In this document: in pieces, positions 1-8,899 of the stretch
How positions within the stretch are numbered: position 1 is the stretch's first letter
How the letters are laid out: every line of letters begins with the position of its first letter
Source: JANMES01 sp038329865
Lineage (GTDB): Bacteria; Planctomycetota; Phycisphaerae; Tepidisphaerales; Tepidisphaeraceae
Reading direction: 5' to 3'
Assembly (NCBI GenBank): GCA_038329865.1
Contig: JBBQNK010000016.1
Coordinates: forward strand, 1 to 64,000
Length of the DNA: 64,000 bases
Program-made: the position numbers and the translations under genes
The notes under the pieces: model-generated
Seen by the model: the letters and a program-made list of their open reading frames with translations, nothing else
Database searches by the model: none
Told to the model about the DNA's origin: nothing

Positions 1-1
1 G

Positions 2-136
2 CTGCTGGCGAGACTGGGCGGCTACCTCAACCGCAAGCGAGACGCGCCACCGGGCAACACGGTGTTGTGGCGCGGTATGGCCAGGCTGACCGACATCCAC
101 CTCGGCTACTGTCTGGGCCGAGATGTGGGTAATTGA
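2..136 (+). mobile_element. IS4-family transposase, C-terminal end (partial)
   Basis: An open frame enters from the left edge and stops at 134-136, giving the last 44 residues of a protein. The stretch LGGYLNRKRDAPPG followed by VLWRGMARLTD is typical of the C-terminal end of IS4-type DDE transposases, where the element ends in a 'LGG-NRK-PPG-WRG' block. The catalytic part lies outside the window, so activity cannot be judged. The element meets the 3' end of the convergent TIGR03790 gene only 29 bases away. Its right terminal inverted repeat must therefore lie in that gap or inside the 3' end of that gene. The family call rests on a short stretch. Confidence 0.75.
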
Positions 137-165
137 AAGACCTCAGTCACCTCCGTGAAAATCCC

Positions 166-2202
166 TCACCGACGGCCCGGCATCGTGTTGTGCTCGGGCG
201 TCGGTACGACCGTTGACGTCGCCGCCGGCGCCGTTGTCGGAAGCGGACGCGAGCGGTCGGATTGATGCAACGCCACCCGCAGACCCGGCGGAAGATCGTC
301 TTCCTTGATGGCCGGGTTCTTTTTGAACGGCGTGTAGAGCGGGTCGCCGATCATCGAGATCTGCCAGCTCACCAGCGGGTTCGTCCGCCAGTACACCTCG
401 GCCAGCGTGAGTTTGCCGGTCATCAGCAGCGGGAAGAATTCATCCGCCCGCGGGAACGAGTGCAGGTACGGCTCATTCACCGCGCCGAGCGTGGCGGCGA
501 TCCCGTCGTTCAGAAGTCCCGCCACCCACCCGCGCTCGCCGGCGGATTTGAGCGAGATCATCTCCAGCGACGCCACGTGGAACCCCACCGCGCCGGGCCG
601 AAAACTGCTCGTCGGAATGTAGTTCCGCACGGCGTACCAGCCGATGTAAATGCCCACGTCCTTCACCGATCCCGCCCGCAGCACGGCCGGCTGATCGTCG
701 AACACCACCTCCAGCTTCGTCTTCTCCTTCAGCAGCTTGTCGAGATTGCGGAGCGTCTCGTCGTACGTGCCGTAATTATCGATGCTCCCGTCTTCCTTCC
801 GCGCCGCGATGCCGCGCGAATCGATCACGACTTTCCCGCCCAGGCCTTTCTCCTCGGCCTGCAGTGAAGAGACGATGATGTCGCGCACCGTCGCGTCCTG
901 CGGGCCGTCGAGCCGCATCACCATCATCACCGGCGGCAAGCCCGCCATGCGAACGACGTTCTTAAAATACATCGGGCTCTCGATCCATCGATACAGCCCG
1001 TAGTCATCGCCCCACTCCACCAGCGCCAGCTCGTTATCGACAGCCGAGCCGGTCTCGGAGGAATTCAGAATTTCATTCTGCGAATCGAGCAGCCGAGCGT
1101 AAGTGAGCAGCCCGAGTTGCTCGCGGACGAACAGCCGAAGCCGCGCTCGCGTCTCCGGATTATCCTGATGCGCCGCCATCTGCTGCACCACCAGCGCGGT
1201 GGCGGCCACGCGCTCCTGCGCCTGGGCCAGCAACGCACGGCGTTCGGTCGACGGGCTCGAGCGCGTGTCGACAGATGACGGCTTGTCCGCAGATTTGGTC
1301 GTCGCGCCGGCGAGCGACTTTTCTGGGGCTTTGGTCGCGGGCTTTACCGTTTCGCCGGTGTGGAACGGAACGACCGGCCGAGTCGCCGAGTCAACTCGCG
1401 GCTCACCCTCAGGCTGCGTCGTCGGCTGGGTCACTCTATAAGCATGTCCCGATCCACCCAGCTCGGCCGACGGATGCGTGGCGGGTTTCGAAGACGGCAC
1501 CTCGGTCGGGAACGTCGTCGGAAAAGTCGTCGGCGGCTTGATCGGGGCATCCAGCGGCAGGTCGGCGAACATCACCCGCTGCATTCGACCGCTCGGGCCG
1601 GTCAGCGGATCCATGTCGTCAAAGAGTTGCTCGAGCACCACCCGCCGCGCCGCCGGGTCGCGCTCGGCGTTGAGCCGCTGGAGGATCCGCTGCACCGCGT
1701 GTTCGACGCGAATGTTCAGCGCCGCGAGTTCCTTCAACTCCGTCACCGGCTTGTACGTCGGATCGAGGTCCTTCGCGATCGCCTCCAGGTCCTGCACGCG
1801 CGGGATGATCTCCGGCAGCACCAGCTTCAACTCCGCCTGCACCAACGCGAGTTCTTCGCGCTCCGGCGCCGAGGTCGGCCGATTCGAAACGCGGATCGGC
1901 ACGCCGGTGAACGTCAGCAGGCATTTGATCTTGTGATGGGCATCGTTCTTCTCAAGAAATGCCCGCACCGGCCTGGCGATTTTATCGACGTATTCGGCGC
2001 GCTTGATTTCTTCCTGCGCCGGAAGATCCAGCAGCACCAGATTCTCGACCGGCACGTGCCGCTTCTCTGCGTAGTACTCCGCCAACTGCTTGCTCACCGG
2101 CGCGTTGCCGTTGGCGATGAGCAAAATCTCCGCCGGCTCCAGCGCCCGAGCGGCCGGCGAGGCGATCAAACAAATCAGAATTGCCCAGCGAAGTGAATGC
2201 AT
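166..2202 (-). CDS. TIGR03790 family exported protein
   Basis: Predicted protein of 678 residues with a signal peptide (about residues 1-20, ending near AARA). The N-terminal block with ILLIANGNAPVSKQLAEYY, then YAEKRHVP and a 'LLTFTGVPIRV' segment, matches the TIGR03790 family, an uncharacterised extracytoplasmic family seen in planctomycetes and acidobacteria. The C-terminal part (about 400-640) carries the conserved 'GWYAVRNY' and 'SGERGWVAGLL' like blocks and ends with 'WQISMIGDPLYTPF'. A Pro/Thr/Ser-rich insertion at about 220-320 separates the two parts and is probably a disordered linker. No catalytic residues are established for the family. The gene is convergent with the transposase end on its 3' side. 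Confidence 0.8.
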   Translation of the reverse strand: MHSLRWAILICLIASPAARALEPAEILLIANGNAPVSKQLAEYYAEKRHVPVENLVLLDLPAQEEIKRAEYVDKIARPVRAFLEKNDAHHKIKCLLTFTGVPIRVSNRPTSAPEREELALVQAELKLVLPEIIPRVQDLEAIAKDLDPTYKPVTELKELAALNIRVEHAVQRILQRLNAERDPAARRVVLEQLFDDMDPLTGPSGRMQRVMFADLPLDAPIKPPTTFPTTFPTEVPSSKPATHPSAELGGSGHAYRVTQPTTQPEGEPRVDSATRPVVPFHTGETVKPATKAPEKSLAGATTKSADKPSSVDTRSSPSTERRALLAQAQERVAATALVVQQMAAHQDNPETRARLRLFVREQLGLLTYARLLDSQNEILNSSETGSAVDNELALVEWGDDYGLYRWIESPMYFKNVVRMAGLPPVMMVMRLDGPQDATVRDIIVSSLQAEEKGLGGKVVIDSRGIAARKEDGSIDNYGTYDETLRNLDKLLKEKTKLEVVFDDQPAVLRAGSVKDVGIYIGWYAVRNYIPTSSFRPGAVGFHVASLEMISLKSAGERGWVAGLLNDGIAATLGAVNEPYLHSFPRADEFFPLLMTGKLTLAEVYWRTNPLVSWQISMIGDPLYTPFKKNPAIKEDDLPPGLRVALHQSDRSRPLPTTAPAATSTVVPTPEHNTMPGRR

Positions 2203-2290
2203 CGCCCAACGATGCTAGCCGTGGGCCGGCGATCGGACAACGATCGAGACCGGTATTTTCGTTTCACCGACAGCACCGAGGCCACTCCGC

Positions 2291-2417
2291 TCTGTCCCTC
2301 TCCCAGTACGCCGGGAGAGGGTAGGGTGAGGGTTCTGCTTCGAACTTGAAGCCGCTCTTTCTATCGCGAAAGAACCCTCATCCCCCCTTCTCCCGGAATA
2401 CCGGGAGAAGGAGTAAG
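2291..2417. repeat. Family A palindromic repeat, copy 1
   Basis: The left arm has TCTCCCAGTACGCCGGGAGA followed by GGGTAGGGTGAGGGTTCTG. The right arm is its near inverse (AGAACCCTCATCCCC, then CTTCTCCCGGAATACCGGG). Each arm is itself a small palindrome, so the element is a hairpin pair around a short loop. It lies between the divergently transcribed TIGR03790 and sugar isomerase genes. Related copies are at 5886, 9289 and 13839. Confidence 0.85.
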
Positions 2418-2486
2418 ACGAAGCGCTCGTGAATTGCATTTAAATTCGAATCGCCTTACGTTTCGCACTTCAACAGGAGAAAACCC

Positions 2487-3251
2487 ATGGCGTCCCAACT
2501 TGCCGCTCAGCTCTATACGCTTCGCGACTTCTGCAAGACCTCCGCCGACATCGCGGCTTCGCTCAAAAAGGTCAAGAAGATCGGCTACGACGCCGTGCAG
2601 GTCTCCGGCATTGGCAAGATCGATCCGAAAGAACTCGCCGCCATCCTCAAAGGCGAAGGCCTCACCTGCTGCGTCACGCACATTAGCCTCGATCGCATGA
2701 AAACCGAAGCCGCTGCCGTCGCGGAAGAACATCACCTGTGGGGCTGCCAGTACACCGCCATCGGCGGGTTCGGCTGGGCGGACATGACCGGCGATAAGTA
2801 CACCGCGTTCGCAAAGGAATACAGCACCATCGCCGCCAATTTCGCCAAGCTCGGCATCGCCGTCGGCTACCACAACCACAGCCACGAACTGGTGAAATTC
2901 AACGGCAAAACCGGGCTCGATCTGCTGCTCGAGGCGTTCGACAAATCCGTGTGGATGGAAATCGACACCTACTGGATCACCCACGGCGGCGGCGATCCGA
3001 TCCAGTGGATCAACAAGGTGGCCGGGCGAATCCCGTGCATCCACCTGAAGGACATGGGCATCACCGCGCAGAAGACGCAGTTCATGGCGGAGATCGGCGA
3101 AGGCAATCTCAACTTCCCCGGCATTCTAGAAGCCGCGAAAAAGGCCGGCACGAAGTGGTTCATCGTCGAGCAGGACAACTGCAACGGCCGAGACCCGTTC
3201 GAAAGCCTGGCGATCAGCCTGAAGAATCTGAAATCGCTGGGCATGAGCTGA
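2487..3251 (+). CDS. Sugar phosphate isomerase/epimerase (xylose isomerase-like TIM barrel)
   Basis: A 254-residue protein of the AP-endonuclease-2/xylose-isomerase-like TIM-barrel superfamily, which isomerises or epimerises sugars using a divalent metal. Expected metal-site segments are present: VGYHNHSHE in the middle, VWMEIDTYW after it, then CIHLKDM, and a C-terminal EIGEGNLNF and FIVEQDN. The length is normal for the family. The start is well supported by an AGGAG Shine-Dalgarno sequence 8 bases before ATG. There is no signal peptide, so it acts in the cytoplasm. The exact substrate cannot be told from the sequence. It stands alone, without an obvious operon partner. Confidence 0.85.
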   Translation: MASQLAAQLYTLRDFCKTSADIAASLKKVKKIGYDAVQVSGIGKIDPKELAAILKGEGLTCCVTHISLDRMKTEAAAVAEEHHLWGCQYTAIGGFGWADMTGDKYTAFAKEYSTIAANFAKLGIAVGYHNHSHELVKFNGKTGLDLLLEAFDKSVWMEIDTYWITHGGGDPIQWINKVAGRIPCIHLKDMGITAQKTQFMAEIGEGNLNFPGILEAAKKAGTKWFIVEQDNCNGRDPFESLAISLKNLKSLGMS

Positions 3252-3369
3252 AGCGCTCCTTCGCGAATTTTTTCTTCAAAAAGCACCACGACTCCCCCGC
3301 CGATTTCCCTAAGTGCAGGGCCGGCCATTGATTGGCCTTGCGCGCCACGCCGAATCAGGGTCGGGAAAC

Positions 3370-3398
3370 GTAAGGAAAGGTACAAAAAGGGACGGGAC
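3370..3398. repeat. Repeat O, copy 1
   Basis: The segment containing GTAAGGAAAGGTAC and AAAGGGACGG recurs almost unchanged at 58326-58353, 55 kb away. Both copies lie in non-coding spacers. No inverted partner is visible here. Confidence 0.6.
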
Positions 3399-3578
3399 GG
3401 GACGGGAAAACGCGGCGAATTTCTACCGATTCGTACACCGAAGATACGCCATTTTACAAATCTTCGGTTGTCAAAGAACGACGAAGATCAACAATTCCAT
3501 TATCCTAACATAAATAGAACAAAAGTCAAGATAATTCTGGAAATCTTTTACCGGTTTCGACTGCGGATTCGTCCTCCA

Positions 3579-3655
3579 CGCCGGGTCTAACGTACGCCGC
3601 AGACCCGGATTCTTCCCGCGATCGATCCGGGTCTTCAGCGTACCTCGGACCCGGC
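3579..3655. repeat. Palindrome N
   Basis: Paired arms: GCCGGGTCTAACGTACGCCG with CAGACCCGGA on the left, and TCCGGGTCTTCAGCGTACC with TCGGACCCGGC on the right. It sits directly downstream of the minus-strand membrane gene. There is no T-run, so an intrinsic terminator is not evident. Confidence 0.65.
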
Positions 3656-3678
3656 ATGGAAGACCGCTTTCATCCACT

Positions 3679-4161
3679 TCACATCCCCCGGTGCGGCCAC
3701 GCGAAGCGCACGAACATCGACACCACCGGAATGACCAGCGCCAAAACGTTCGGCAGCGCCGCCGCCCTGCCCGCCCGGCGGCGTTCGACCTTTCTCGCGC
3801 CAAGTATTGCCAGAAAAAGTCCCGCCGCCGCGGCGCCGATCGGCACGGCCATCAGCGGGTGCAACTCCGGCAAGTAGGGATCGATAAACAACAGCACGCT
3901 CAACCCGAACGAGCCCCAGCCGATCCAGAGCGCAGCGCCGAGCATCGACCACTTCGTCGGTTCATCGGCTTGATGATAATTCAGGAGCGGGCCCGAGGAT
4001 GGATCGTCCGGATCGATCACGCCCGGATTGTAGGTCGTCCGCAAGCGTTCAGTCGTTAGATCTTCTGAAACATCACGCCGGTCGCTGTGCGACCGGAATC
4101 TTTCGGATTGCGGATTGCGGATTGCTGAATCCGGCTTGCGGATTGCGGAATCCGGTCGCAC
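3679..4161 (-). CDS. Small hypothetical membrane protein
   Basis: Unrecognised protein, up to 160 residues in the longest frame. Three hydrophobic segments are visible: around ALWIGWGSFGLSVLLFI, then VPIGAAAAGLFLAILGA, then a C-terminal LALVIPVVSMFVRFAW. The N-terminal 35 or so residues are translated from a repeat (family C), so the ATG at 4161 is doubtful. More likely starts are TTG at 4044 or GTG at 4020, just before IDPDDPSSG. There is no clear Shine-Dalgarno sequence. The existence of the membrane part is fairly likely; function is unknown. Confidence 0.55.
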   Translation of the reverse strand: MRPDSAIRKPDSAIRNPQSERFRSHSDRRDVSEDLTTERLRTTYNPGVIDPDDPSSGPLLNYHQADEPTKWSMLGAALWIGWGSFGLSVLLFIDPYLPELHPLMAVPIGAAAAGLFLAILGARKVERRRAGRAAALPNVLALVIPVVSMFVRFAWPHRGM

Positions 4162-4174
4162 AGCGACCGGCGTG
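4074..4174. repeat. Family C palindromic repeat, copy 1
   Basis: Outer arms CACGCCGGTCGCTGTGCGAC and GTCGCACAGCGACCGGCGTG are exact reverse complements. The loop holds tandem GGATTGC units. The same arms recur at 41771-41826. The element overlaps the 5' end of the preceding membrane protein frame and gives it a spurious extension. Confidence 0.85.
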
Positions 4175-4232
4175 GCGCGTTGTTACGAATGAACTCGACG
4201 CGTGAAATGTCCCTTTCGATCTGCGCTTAAAC

Positions 4233-4550
4233 TTACGCGAAGATAGTCCAGTGCAACCACGCCGCCATCATCACCAGCCCGCCGATCAGGCCGAGCACGC
4301 AGGGGAACAGCGCGCCCAGGACGTGGGTGTCTTCCGGATTGTCCTGCATGACCGCGCCGAGAATCGAGAGAATAATGCCCGGCACGCCGAGCACGATCGG
4401 AAGGAATGAAAGCTGCAGGGCCGCTTCAATCCCCGCGCAGCTGGCGAGAAAAATCGCCAGGCCGATGATCACCGCCGCCAGGCCCAGCCCGCCCGCCACG
4501 CGAACCATCGAGCCCGAACCTTTACCGCCGACGCTTGTCAGTTCATTCAT
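4233..4550 (-). CDS. Small hypothetical integral membrane protein
   Basis: A 105-residue protein, mostly hydrophobic. It has about three transmembrane segments (near residues 16-38, 48-68 and 78-103) separated by short loops; one loop contains MQDNPEDTH. No known family is recognised. Codon usage resembles that of neighbouring genes. It shares the strand and small-membrane character of the previous gene, from which it is separated by repeat C. It may be transcribed with that gene, but there is no functional clue. Confidence 0.6.
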   Translation of the reverse strand: MNELTSVGGKGSGSMVRVAGGLGLAAVIIGLAIFLASCAGIEAALQLSFLPIVLGVPGIILSILGAVMQDNPEDTHVLGALFPCVLGLIGGLVMMAAWLHWTIFA

Positions 4551-4728
4551 GCCCGGAATGATAAAAGATCGCGGGGCGGGTGTCGAATTCTTGGATCGGC
4601 GTTGGGCGTTGGGCGTTGGAACGATATTGCTTTAATTCGAACTCACAACCTGCAACCTACGACCTACAACGAACAACCCACCATCAAGAACAGTCGACAA
4701 TCCACATTCGACCATCCACAATCTCCCC

Positions 4729-5805
4729 GTGCTTTCCCCCGGCCCAAGTTTCTCCCGCACGCTGCTCAAATGGTACAACCGGTCGCGCCGCGATCTGCCG
4801 TGGCGGGTGGCGCCGGGCGCGGCCGGGCTGCCGGATCCGTACTTCGTGCTGCTCAGCGAGCTGATGCTGCAGCAGACGCAGGTGGCCACCGTCGTGCCGT
4901 ACTTTCGGCGATTCATCGAGCAGTTCCCGACGATCGCCGCCCTCGCCGCCGCGGATGAGCAGGCGGTGCTGCGACTGTGGCAGGGGCTCGGCTATTACTC
5001 GCGGGCGCGAAACCTGCACCGGGCGGCCAAGCAGATCGTGACGGAGTTCGCCGGCGAAATGCCGCGCGAGGTGGAGGCGCTGCTCGCGCTCCCGGGCGTC
5101 GGCCGATACACCGCCGGCGCGATCGCCTCGCTCGCGCACGATACGGCCGCGCCGATTCTCGACGGCAACGTCATCCGCGTGCTCAGCCGGCTCGATCATT
5201 TGCTGGCCGACCCTCGCGAGAAGTCGGCGATCGCCCACCTCTGGCGGCGGGCCGAGGAAATCCTGCCGAAGAGGCGGGCCGGCGATTACAATTCGGCATT
5301 GATGGAACTCGGCGCGACGATCTGCACGCCGCGAGCGCCGCAGTGCCTGATCTGCCCCGTGCGAAAATTCTGCGAAGCCGCCGACCTTGGCGACCCGGAA
5401 AAAATCCCCCCGCCGAAGAAGGCCAAGCCGACGCCGCTGGTCAAGCGATGGATTTTCGCGATCGAGCACGACGGGAAATGGCTGATCGAGCAACGCCCAC
5501 CGACAGGCCGCTGGGCGGGATTGTGGCAGTTCGTCACGCTTGAACCTGTAGGCCGAGTACCAACGGCGGAATGGCTTCGCGAGACGCTTGCACTCAAGCT
5601 CACTCCGCCGCGCAAGCTCGGCATGATCGCGCACGCCCTCACGCATCGGCGGTATCAATTCACGATTTTTCGGTGCGAAATGACAGGAAGGCCCCCCGCC
5701 ACCTCGCCGCCTCGGAAGTGGATCACGCTGGCGGACATCGACCGCTATCCGCTTTCAAAACCGCAATTGGAAGTCGCGAAAATGCTCGCCGGCAAGTCTT
5801 CGTAG
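4729..5805 (+). CDS. mutY: A/G-specific adenine glycosylase
   Basis: MutY removes adenine mispaired with 8-oxoguanine in base excision repair. In the 358-residue product the catalytic Glu lies in SELMLQQTQV (Glu44). The helix-hairpin-helix LPGVGRYTAGAIAS is at 121-134 and the catalytic Asp is in ILDGNVIRV (Asp145). The 4Fe-4S cluster has the standard C-x6-C-x2-C-x5-C spacing (Cys199, 206, 209, 215). The C-terminal third (about 230-355) is the NUDIX-like domain that reads 8-oxoG. The start is GTG, chosen because family members begin just before FSRTLLKWY. It is monocistronic, with repeats on both sides. Confidence 0.95.
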   Translation: MLSPGPSFSRTLLKWYNRSRRDLPWRVAPGAAGLPDPYFVLLSELMLQQTQVATVVPYFRRFIEQFPTIAALAAADEQAVLRLWQGLGYYSRARNLHRAAKQIVTEFAGEMPREVEALLALPGVGRYTAGAIASLAHDTAAPILDGNVIRVLSRLDHLLADPREKSAIAHLWRRAEEILPKRRAGDYNSALMELGATICTPRAPQCLICPVRKFCEAADLGDPEKIPPPKKAKPTPLVKRWIFAIEHDGKWLIEQRPPTGRWAGLWQFVTLEPVGRVPTAEWLRETLALKLTPPRKLGMIAHALTHRRYQFTIFRCEMTGRPPATSPPRKWITLADIDRYPLSKPQLEVAKMLAGKSS

Positions 5806-5851
5806 GGTGGGTTTCAACGCACCGGACTTGGTGGGTTGAAACCCACCCTAC
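5802..5851. repeat. Palindrome G
   Basis: GTAGGGTGGGTTTCAACGCA pairs with GTGGGTTGAAACCCACCCTAC around a loop of about a dozen bases. It overlaps the last codon of mutY and could act as an mRNA 3'-end hairpin. No T-run follows. Confidence 0.7.
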
Positions 5852-5885
5852 GAAATCATCAATCGTTAAGTTGCAGAGGAAGTGT

Positions 5886-6060
5886 TCCTCTCCCGGTATT
5901 CCGGGAGAGGGCAGGGTGAGGGTTCTGCCACGCCGCGCAGAAGGTACACGATTTTTAAATGCACTCAGCTCACCGGTCGGGCGGACCGCAAGATTCTCAA
6001 CCGTCTCGCCAAATCGCGACAGAACCCTTACCCTACCCTCTCCCGGCGTACCGGGAAAGG
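5886..6060. repeat. Family A palindromic repeat, copy 2
   Basis: Left arm CTCTCCCGGTATTCCGGGAG plus GGCAGGGTGAGGGTTCTG; right arm AGAACCCTTACCCTACC plus CTCTCCCGGCGTACCGGG. The loop begins with CACGCCGCGCAGAA and ends with AATCGCGACAGAACCC, the same loop edges as the copy at 9289. It lies between the convergent mutY and SGNH hydrolase genes. Confidence 0.85.
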
Positions 6061-6099
6061 AACGCGACAAGCGCCTTCAACAGCCGCAACCGTTTCCGT

Positions 6100-6879
6100 T
6101 CACTTCATCAACTCATCCAGCTTCGGCTTCATCGCGTCGTACCAGATGTCGTAGCCCTTGGCCGTCGGGTGCAGGGCGTCGCCCATGACGTCTTTGGGGA
6201 TGTCGCCTTTTTCGTCGAGGAATTTGTCGCCGATGTCGAGGTAGAACACATTCTTGCCGTCGTCGAGCTTGGAGATGACTTCATTGACGACCGTGACTTT
6301 CTTGCGGCGGACGGAATTGGCGGTTTCGCGCGGGAAGATGCCGAGCAGGAGAATCTTTGACTGCGGCAGTTTCTCGCGGACTGCCTTGACTATTTTATCC
6401 ACGCCAGAGGCCGTCCACTCGGGCTTTTCGTCGGCGTGTTGGCCGAAGTTGTTCGTGCCGATCATGATCACGACGACCTTGGGCGCGAGCCCTTCGAGTT
6501 CGCCGTGATTGAGGCGGAAGAGCACGTCTTCCGTACGCTCGCCGGAGATGCCGAGGTTGAGCGGCTTGTATTCGTCAAACTTGGCCCACGTTTCCTTGGC
6601 GCGCCGGGGCCAGAAATCAGTGATGCTGTCGCCGATGAAGAGCAGGTTGTGCGTGCCGCCTTCCTTGATCTTGGCGAGGAACGCCTCGTGTCGCTTGGGA
6701 TTGCGATCGACCTCGCTGACGGCATTTTCCGCCGTGCGCGGCGGCTTAGGGAGGGCCGACGGCTTGGTCGCGGGTGTGCTCGACGCTCGCGCGGTCGTCG
6801 GCGCTTGCTGAGCGAAGGCGGATGAGAAACCCACGACCGCCGAAAGAATGAACGCCGTCCAGATCGATTTTCGAATCAT
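6100..6879 (-). CDS. SGNH/GDSL-family hydrolase, exported
   Basis: An SGNH hydrolase (esterase/lipase/acetylhydrolase fold) of about 259 residues. Block I is LLFIGDSITDFW with the catalytic Ser, block III is MIGTNNFG with the oxyanion Asn, and block V is DALHPTAKGYDIW with the catalytic Asp-x-x-His. The start at 6879 is preferred over an upstream ATG because it has a GAGGA Shine-Dalgarno sequence and a clean signal peptide (MIRKSIWTAF... ending SSAFA). A Pro/Thr/Ala-rich linker follows the signal. It probably deacetylates or de-esterifies a polysaccharide in the periplasm; the substrate is inferred only. It is divergent from trpE. Confidence 0.85.
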   Translation of the reverse strand: MIRKSIWTAFILSAVVGFSSAFAQQAPTTARASSTPATKPSALPKPPRTAENAVSEVDRNPKRHEAFLAKIKEGGTHNLLFIGDSITDFWPRRAKETWAKFDEYKPLNLGISGERTEDVLFRLNHGELEGLAPKVVVIMIGTNNFGQHADEKPEWTASGVDKIVKAVREKLPQSKILLLGIFPRETANSVRRKKVTVVNEVISKLDDGKNVFYLDIGDKFLDEKGDIPKDVMGDALHPTAKGYDIWYDAMKPKLDELMK

Positions 6880-7089
6880 TTTCGTCCTCGTTTTAGTTCG
6901 CCTGCTGGAAGTCCGCCGTTCCCAGCCCCCGATGCCGAGCCGCCGGGCGCGGCGGGCGGGGACACGCGCCCTCCAGAGTCTCAGGAAGTGTCGCTGCATC
7001 CTTATAGAAACATATCACGAACGAGACGGAACGTTGAATCGATCGGCCTTTTGACCTTTTGCGTCAATCCCTTTAGCTTGGCGCGTCTC

Positions 7090-8619
7090 ATGCGCCGCTA
7101 TTTCCCCGATCTGCCGACTTTCACGCAAGCCGCCCAGGCCGCCCAGATCATTCCCGTCTATCGGCAGCTGCTGGCGGATCATCTCACGCCGGTGAGCGCG
7201 TTCGAAGTGCTCGGCCGCGACGCTCATGCGTTTTTGCTCGAGAGCGTGATCGGCGGGGAGAAGATCGGGCGGTACTCGTTCATCGCCACCGCGCCATCGA
7301 TGATCTACTCGGCCATGCAGGGCAAGGCGCTCATCGCCAGCGGCGGGCAGGGGCGCGAGTTCGATACGGCCGACCCGCTGGCGGATCTGCAGTCGCTCAT
7401 GCCGCCGCTCAAGTACCACCGCGAGAAAAGTCTGCCGGCCTTCACCGGCGGGCTCGTCGGTTACGCCGGTTACGACACCATCCGCTACTACGAATCCGAA
7501 AAGCTCACCGCCCCGCCGAAAGACGACCGCCGCCTGCCCGACGTGCAGTTCGGCCTGTACGGCGAGCTGGTGATTTTTGATCACGTCGATAAGACGATCA
7601 AAGTCGTCGCCAACGCCACCGTGGGGAATGAGAAATCCTCCCCCGCCAACCCGCCGACGACGGAGCAGATCGAGGCGAGTTATCGCGACGCCTGCCGGCG
7701 CGTCGACAGCCTGGTGCAGCGCCTGCAGCAGCCGCCGCGCAGCGGGCTGGGGGAGATCGACCCGACGGCCCCGCTCACGCTCAAGTACGAGAGCAATTTC
7801 ACGCAGGAAAGTTTCGAGGCGGCTGTGCGGGCGGGGCAGGAGTACATCAAGGCCGGCGATATTTTTCAGTTCGTGCCGAGCCAGCGATTGCGCGTGCCTT
7901 CGGATGCGAATCCGCTTGACGTGTACCGCGCGTTGCGGGTGATCAACCCGTCGCCGTTCATGTTTTATCTGAAAAGCCCGCAGTGCACGCTCATCGGCAG
8001 CAGTCCGGAGATTTTGTGCCGCGTGGAAGACGGTTTAGTCACCAGCCGACCGCTTGCGGGCACGCGCAGGCGCGGTGCGACCGAGGCGGAGGACAAGGCG
8101 CTCGAAAAAGAGCTGCTGGCCGACCCGAAGGACCGGGCGGAGCACATTATGATCGTCGATCTCCACCGCAACGATGTAGGCCGGGTCTCGAAGATCGGCA
8201 GCGTGGTGGTGAGCGACGTAATGACGGTCGAGCGCTACAGCCACGTGATGCACATCACGACGAACGTCTCTGGCCAATTGGCGGATGATAAAACGGCGCT
8301 CGACGCGCTGCGCGTCAGCCTGCCGGTGGGCACAGTGAGTGGCGCGCCGAAGATTCGCGCGATGCAGATCATCGACGAGCTGGAGACAACCCGTCGCGGC
8401 CCGTACGGCGGCGCGGTCGGTTACCTGGATTTCGCCGGTAATCTCGATACGTGCATCGCGCTCCGCACGATGGTCTGGAAGGCCGGCACCTACGACGTGC
8501 AGGCCGGCGCCGGCGTGGTGGCGGACAGCGTTCCGACCAGCGAGTATGAGGAAACGCTCAACAAAGCTAAGGCGATGTTGAAGGCGGTGGAGATCGCGGA
8601 GAAGGGGTTCGGGCCTTGA
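7090..8619 (+). CDS. trpE: Anthranilate synthase component I
   Basis: Converts chorismate and ammonia/glutamine to anthranilate, the first step of tryptophan synthesis. The 509-residue product has the feedback-site segment FLLESVIGGEKIGRYSFI near the N-terminus. Chorismate-binding blocks follow: IGSSPEILCRVEDG, SRPLAGTRRRGAT, IMIVDLHRNDVGRV, PVGTVSGAPKIRAM, GPYGGAVGYLDF and a C-terminal QAGAGVVADS. The start at ATG 7090 is chosen because homologues begin about ten residues before the first conserved block. The longer frame from 6988 adds 34 unlike residues. No trpG or other trp gene is adjacent. The protein feeds from AroC, encoded at 61308. Confidence 0.95.
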   Translation: MRRYFPDLPTFTQAAQAAQIIPVYRQLLADHLTPVSAFEVLGRDAHAFLLESVIGGEKIGRYSFIATAPSMIYSAMQGKALIASGGQGREFDTADPLADLQSLMPPLKYHREKSLPAFTGGLVGYAGYDTIRYYESEKLTAPPKDDRRLPDVQFGLYGELVIFDHVDKTIKVVANATVGNEKSSPANPPTTEQIEASYRDACRRVDSLVQRLQQPPRSGLGEIDPTAPLTLKYESNFTQESFEAAVRAGQEYIKAGDIFQFVPSQRLRVPSDANPLDVYRALRVINPSPFMFYLKSPQCTLIGSSPEILCRVEDGLVTSRPLAGTRRRGATEAEDKALEKELLADPKDRAEHIMIVDLHRNDVGRVSKIGSVVVSDVMTVERYSHVMHITTNVSGQLADDKTALDALRVSLPVGTVSGAPKIRAMQIIDELETTRRGPYGGAVGYLDFAGNLDTCIALRTMVWKAGTYDVQAGAGVVADSVPTSEYEETLNKAKAMLKAVEIAEKGFGP

Positions 8620-8663
8620 GGGTGGGGCGAGAATTTTTCAGCGGCGTGTGCGAATCGGATTCT

Positions 8664-8746
8664 GGTGATTGATGAGTGGTGGCTCTGGTGATTGATGAGT
8701 GGTGATTGACAGGATTGTTCTTGTCAATCACCACTCATCAATCACC
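8664..8746. repeat. Palindrome H
   Basis: GGTGATTGATGAGTGGTG occurs twice in direct orientation, then once inverted as CACCACTCATCAATCACC, with GACAGGATTGTTCTTGTC between. The whole can fold into one long hairpin. It lies about 45 bases after trpE and could end or stabilise its transcript. Confidence 0.75.
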
Positions 8747-8899
8747 GTCTCCGACCTTCAAACTTCGCACCAAAAAATCGGCGGGATCAACCCGCCCCGC
8801 GTTGCTGATCCCGCCGATGAGAATTTCACTTGTGTGCGGCGGAATGATCGGGAAACTACAATTGTTTCGCCAGTCCCTTAAACAGGTTATGTGCCCCCC

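Larger units (their letters stand above)
3252..3678. other. Gene-free spacer with repeats and an AT-rich stretch
   Basis: No credible gene is seen. The spacer holds a repeat O copy (3370-3398), an AT-rich stretch (about 3455-3550) with a small inverted repeat (ATCTTCG at 3460-3466 with CGAAGAT at 3482-3488), and palindrome N (3579-3655). It separates a plus-strand gene from a minus-strand gene that converges on it. Confidence 0.6.
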
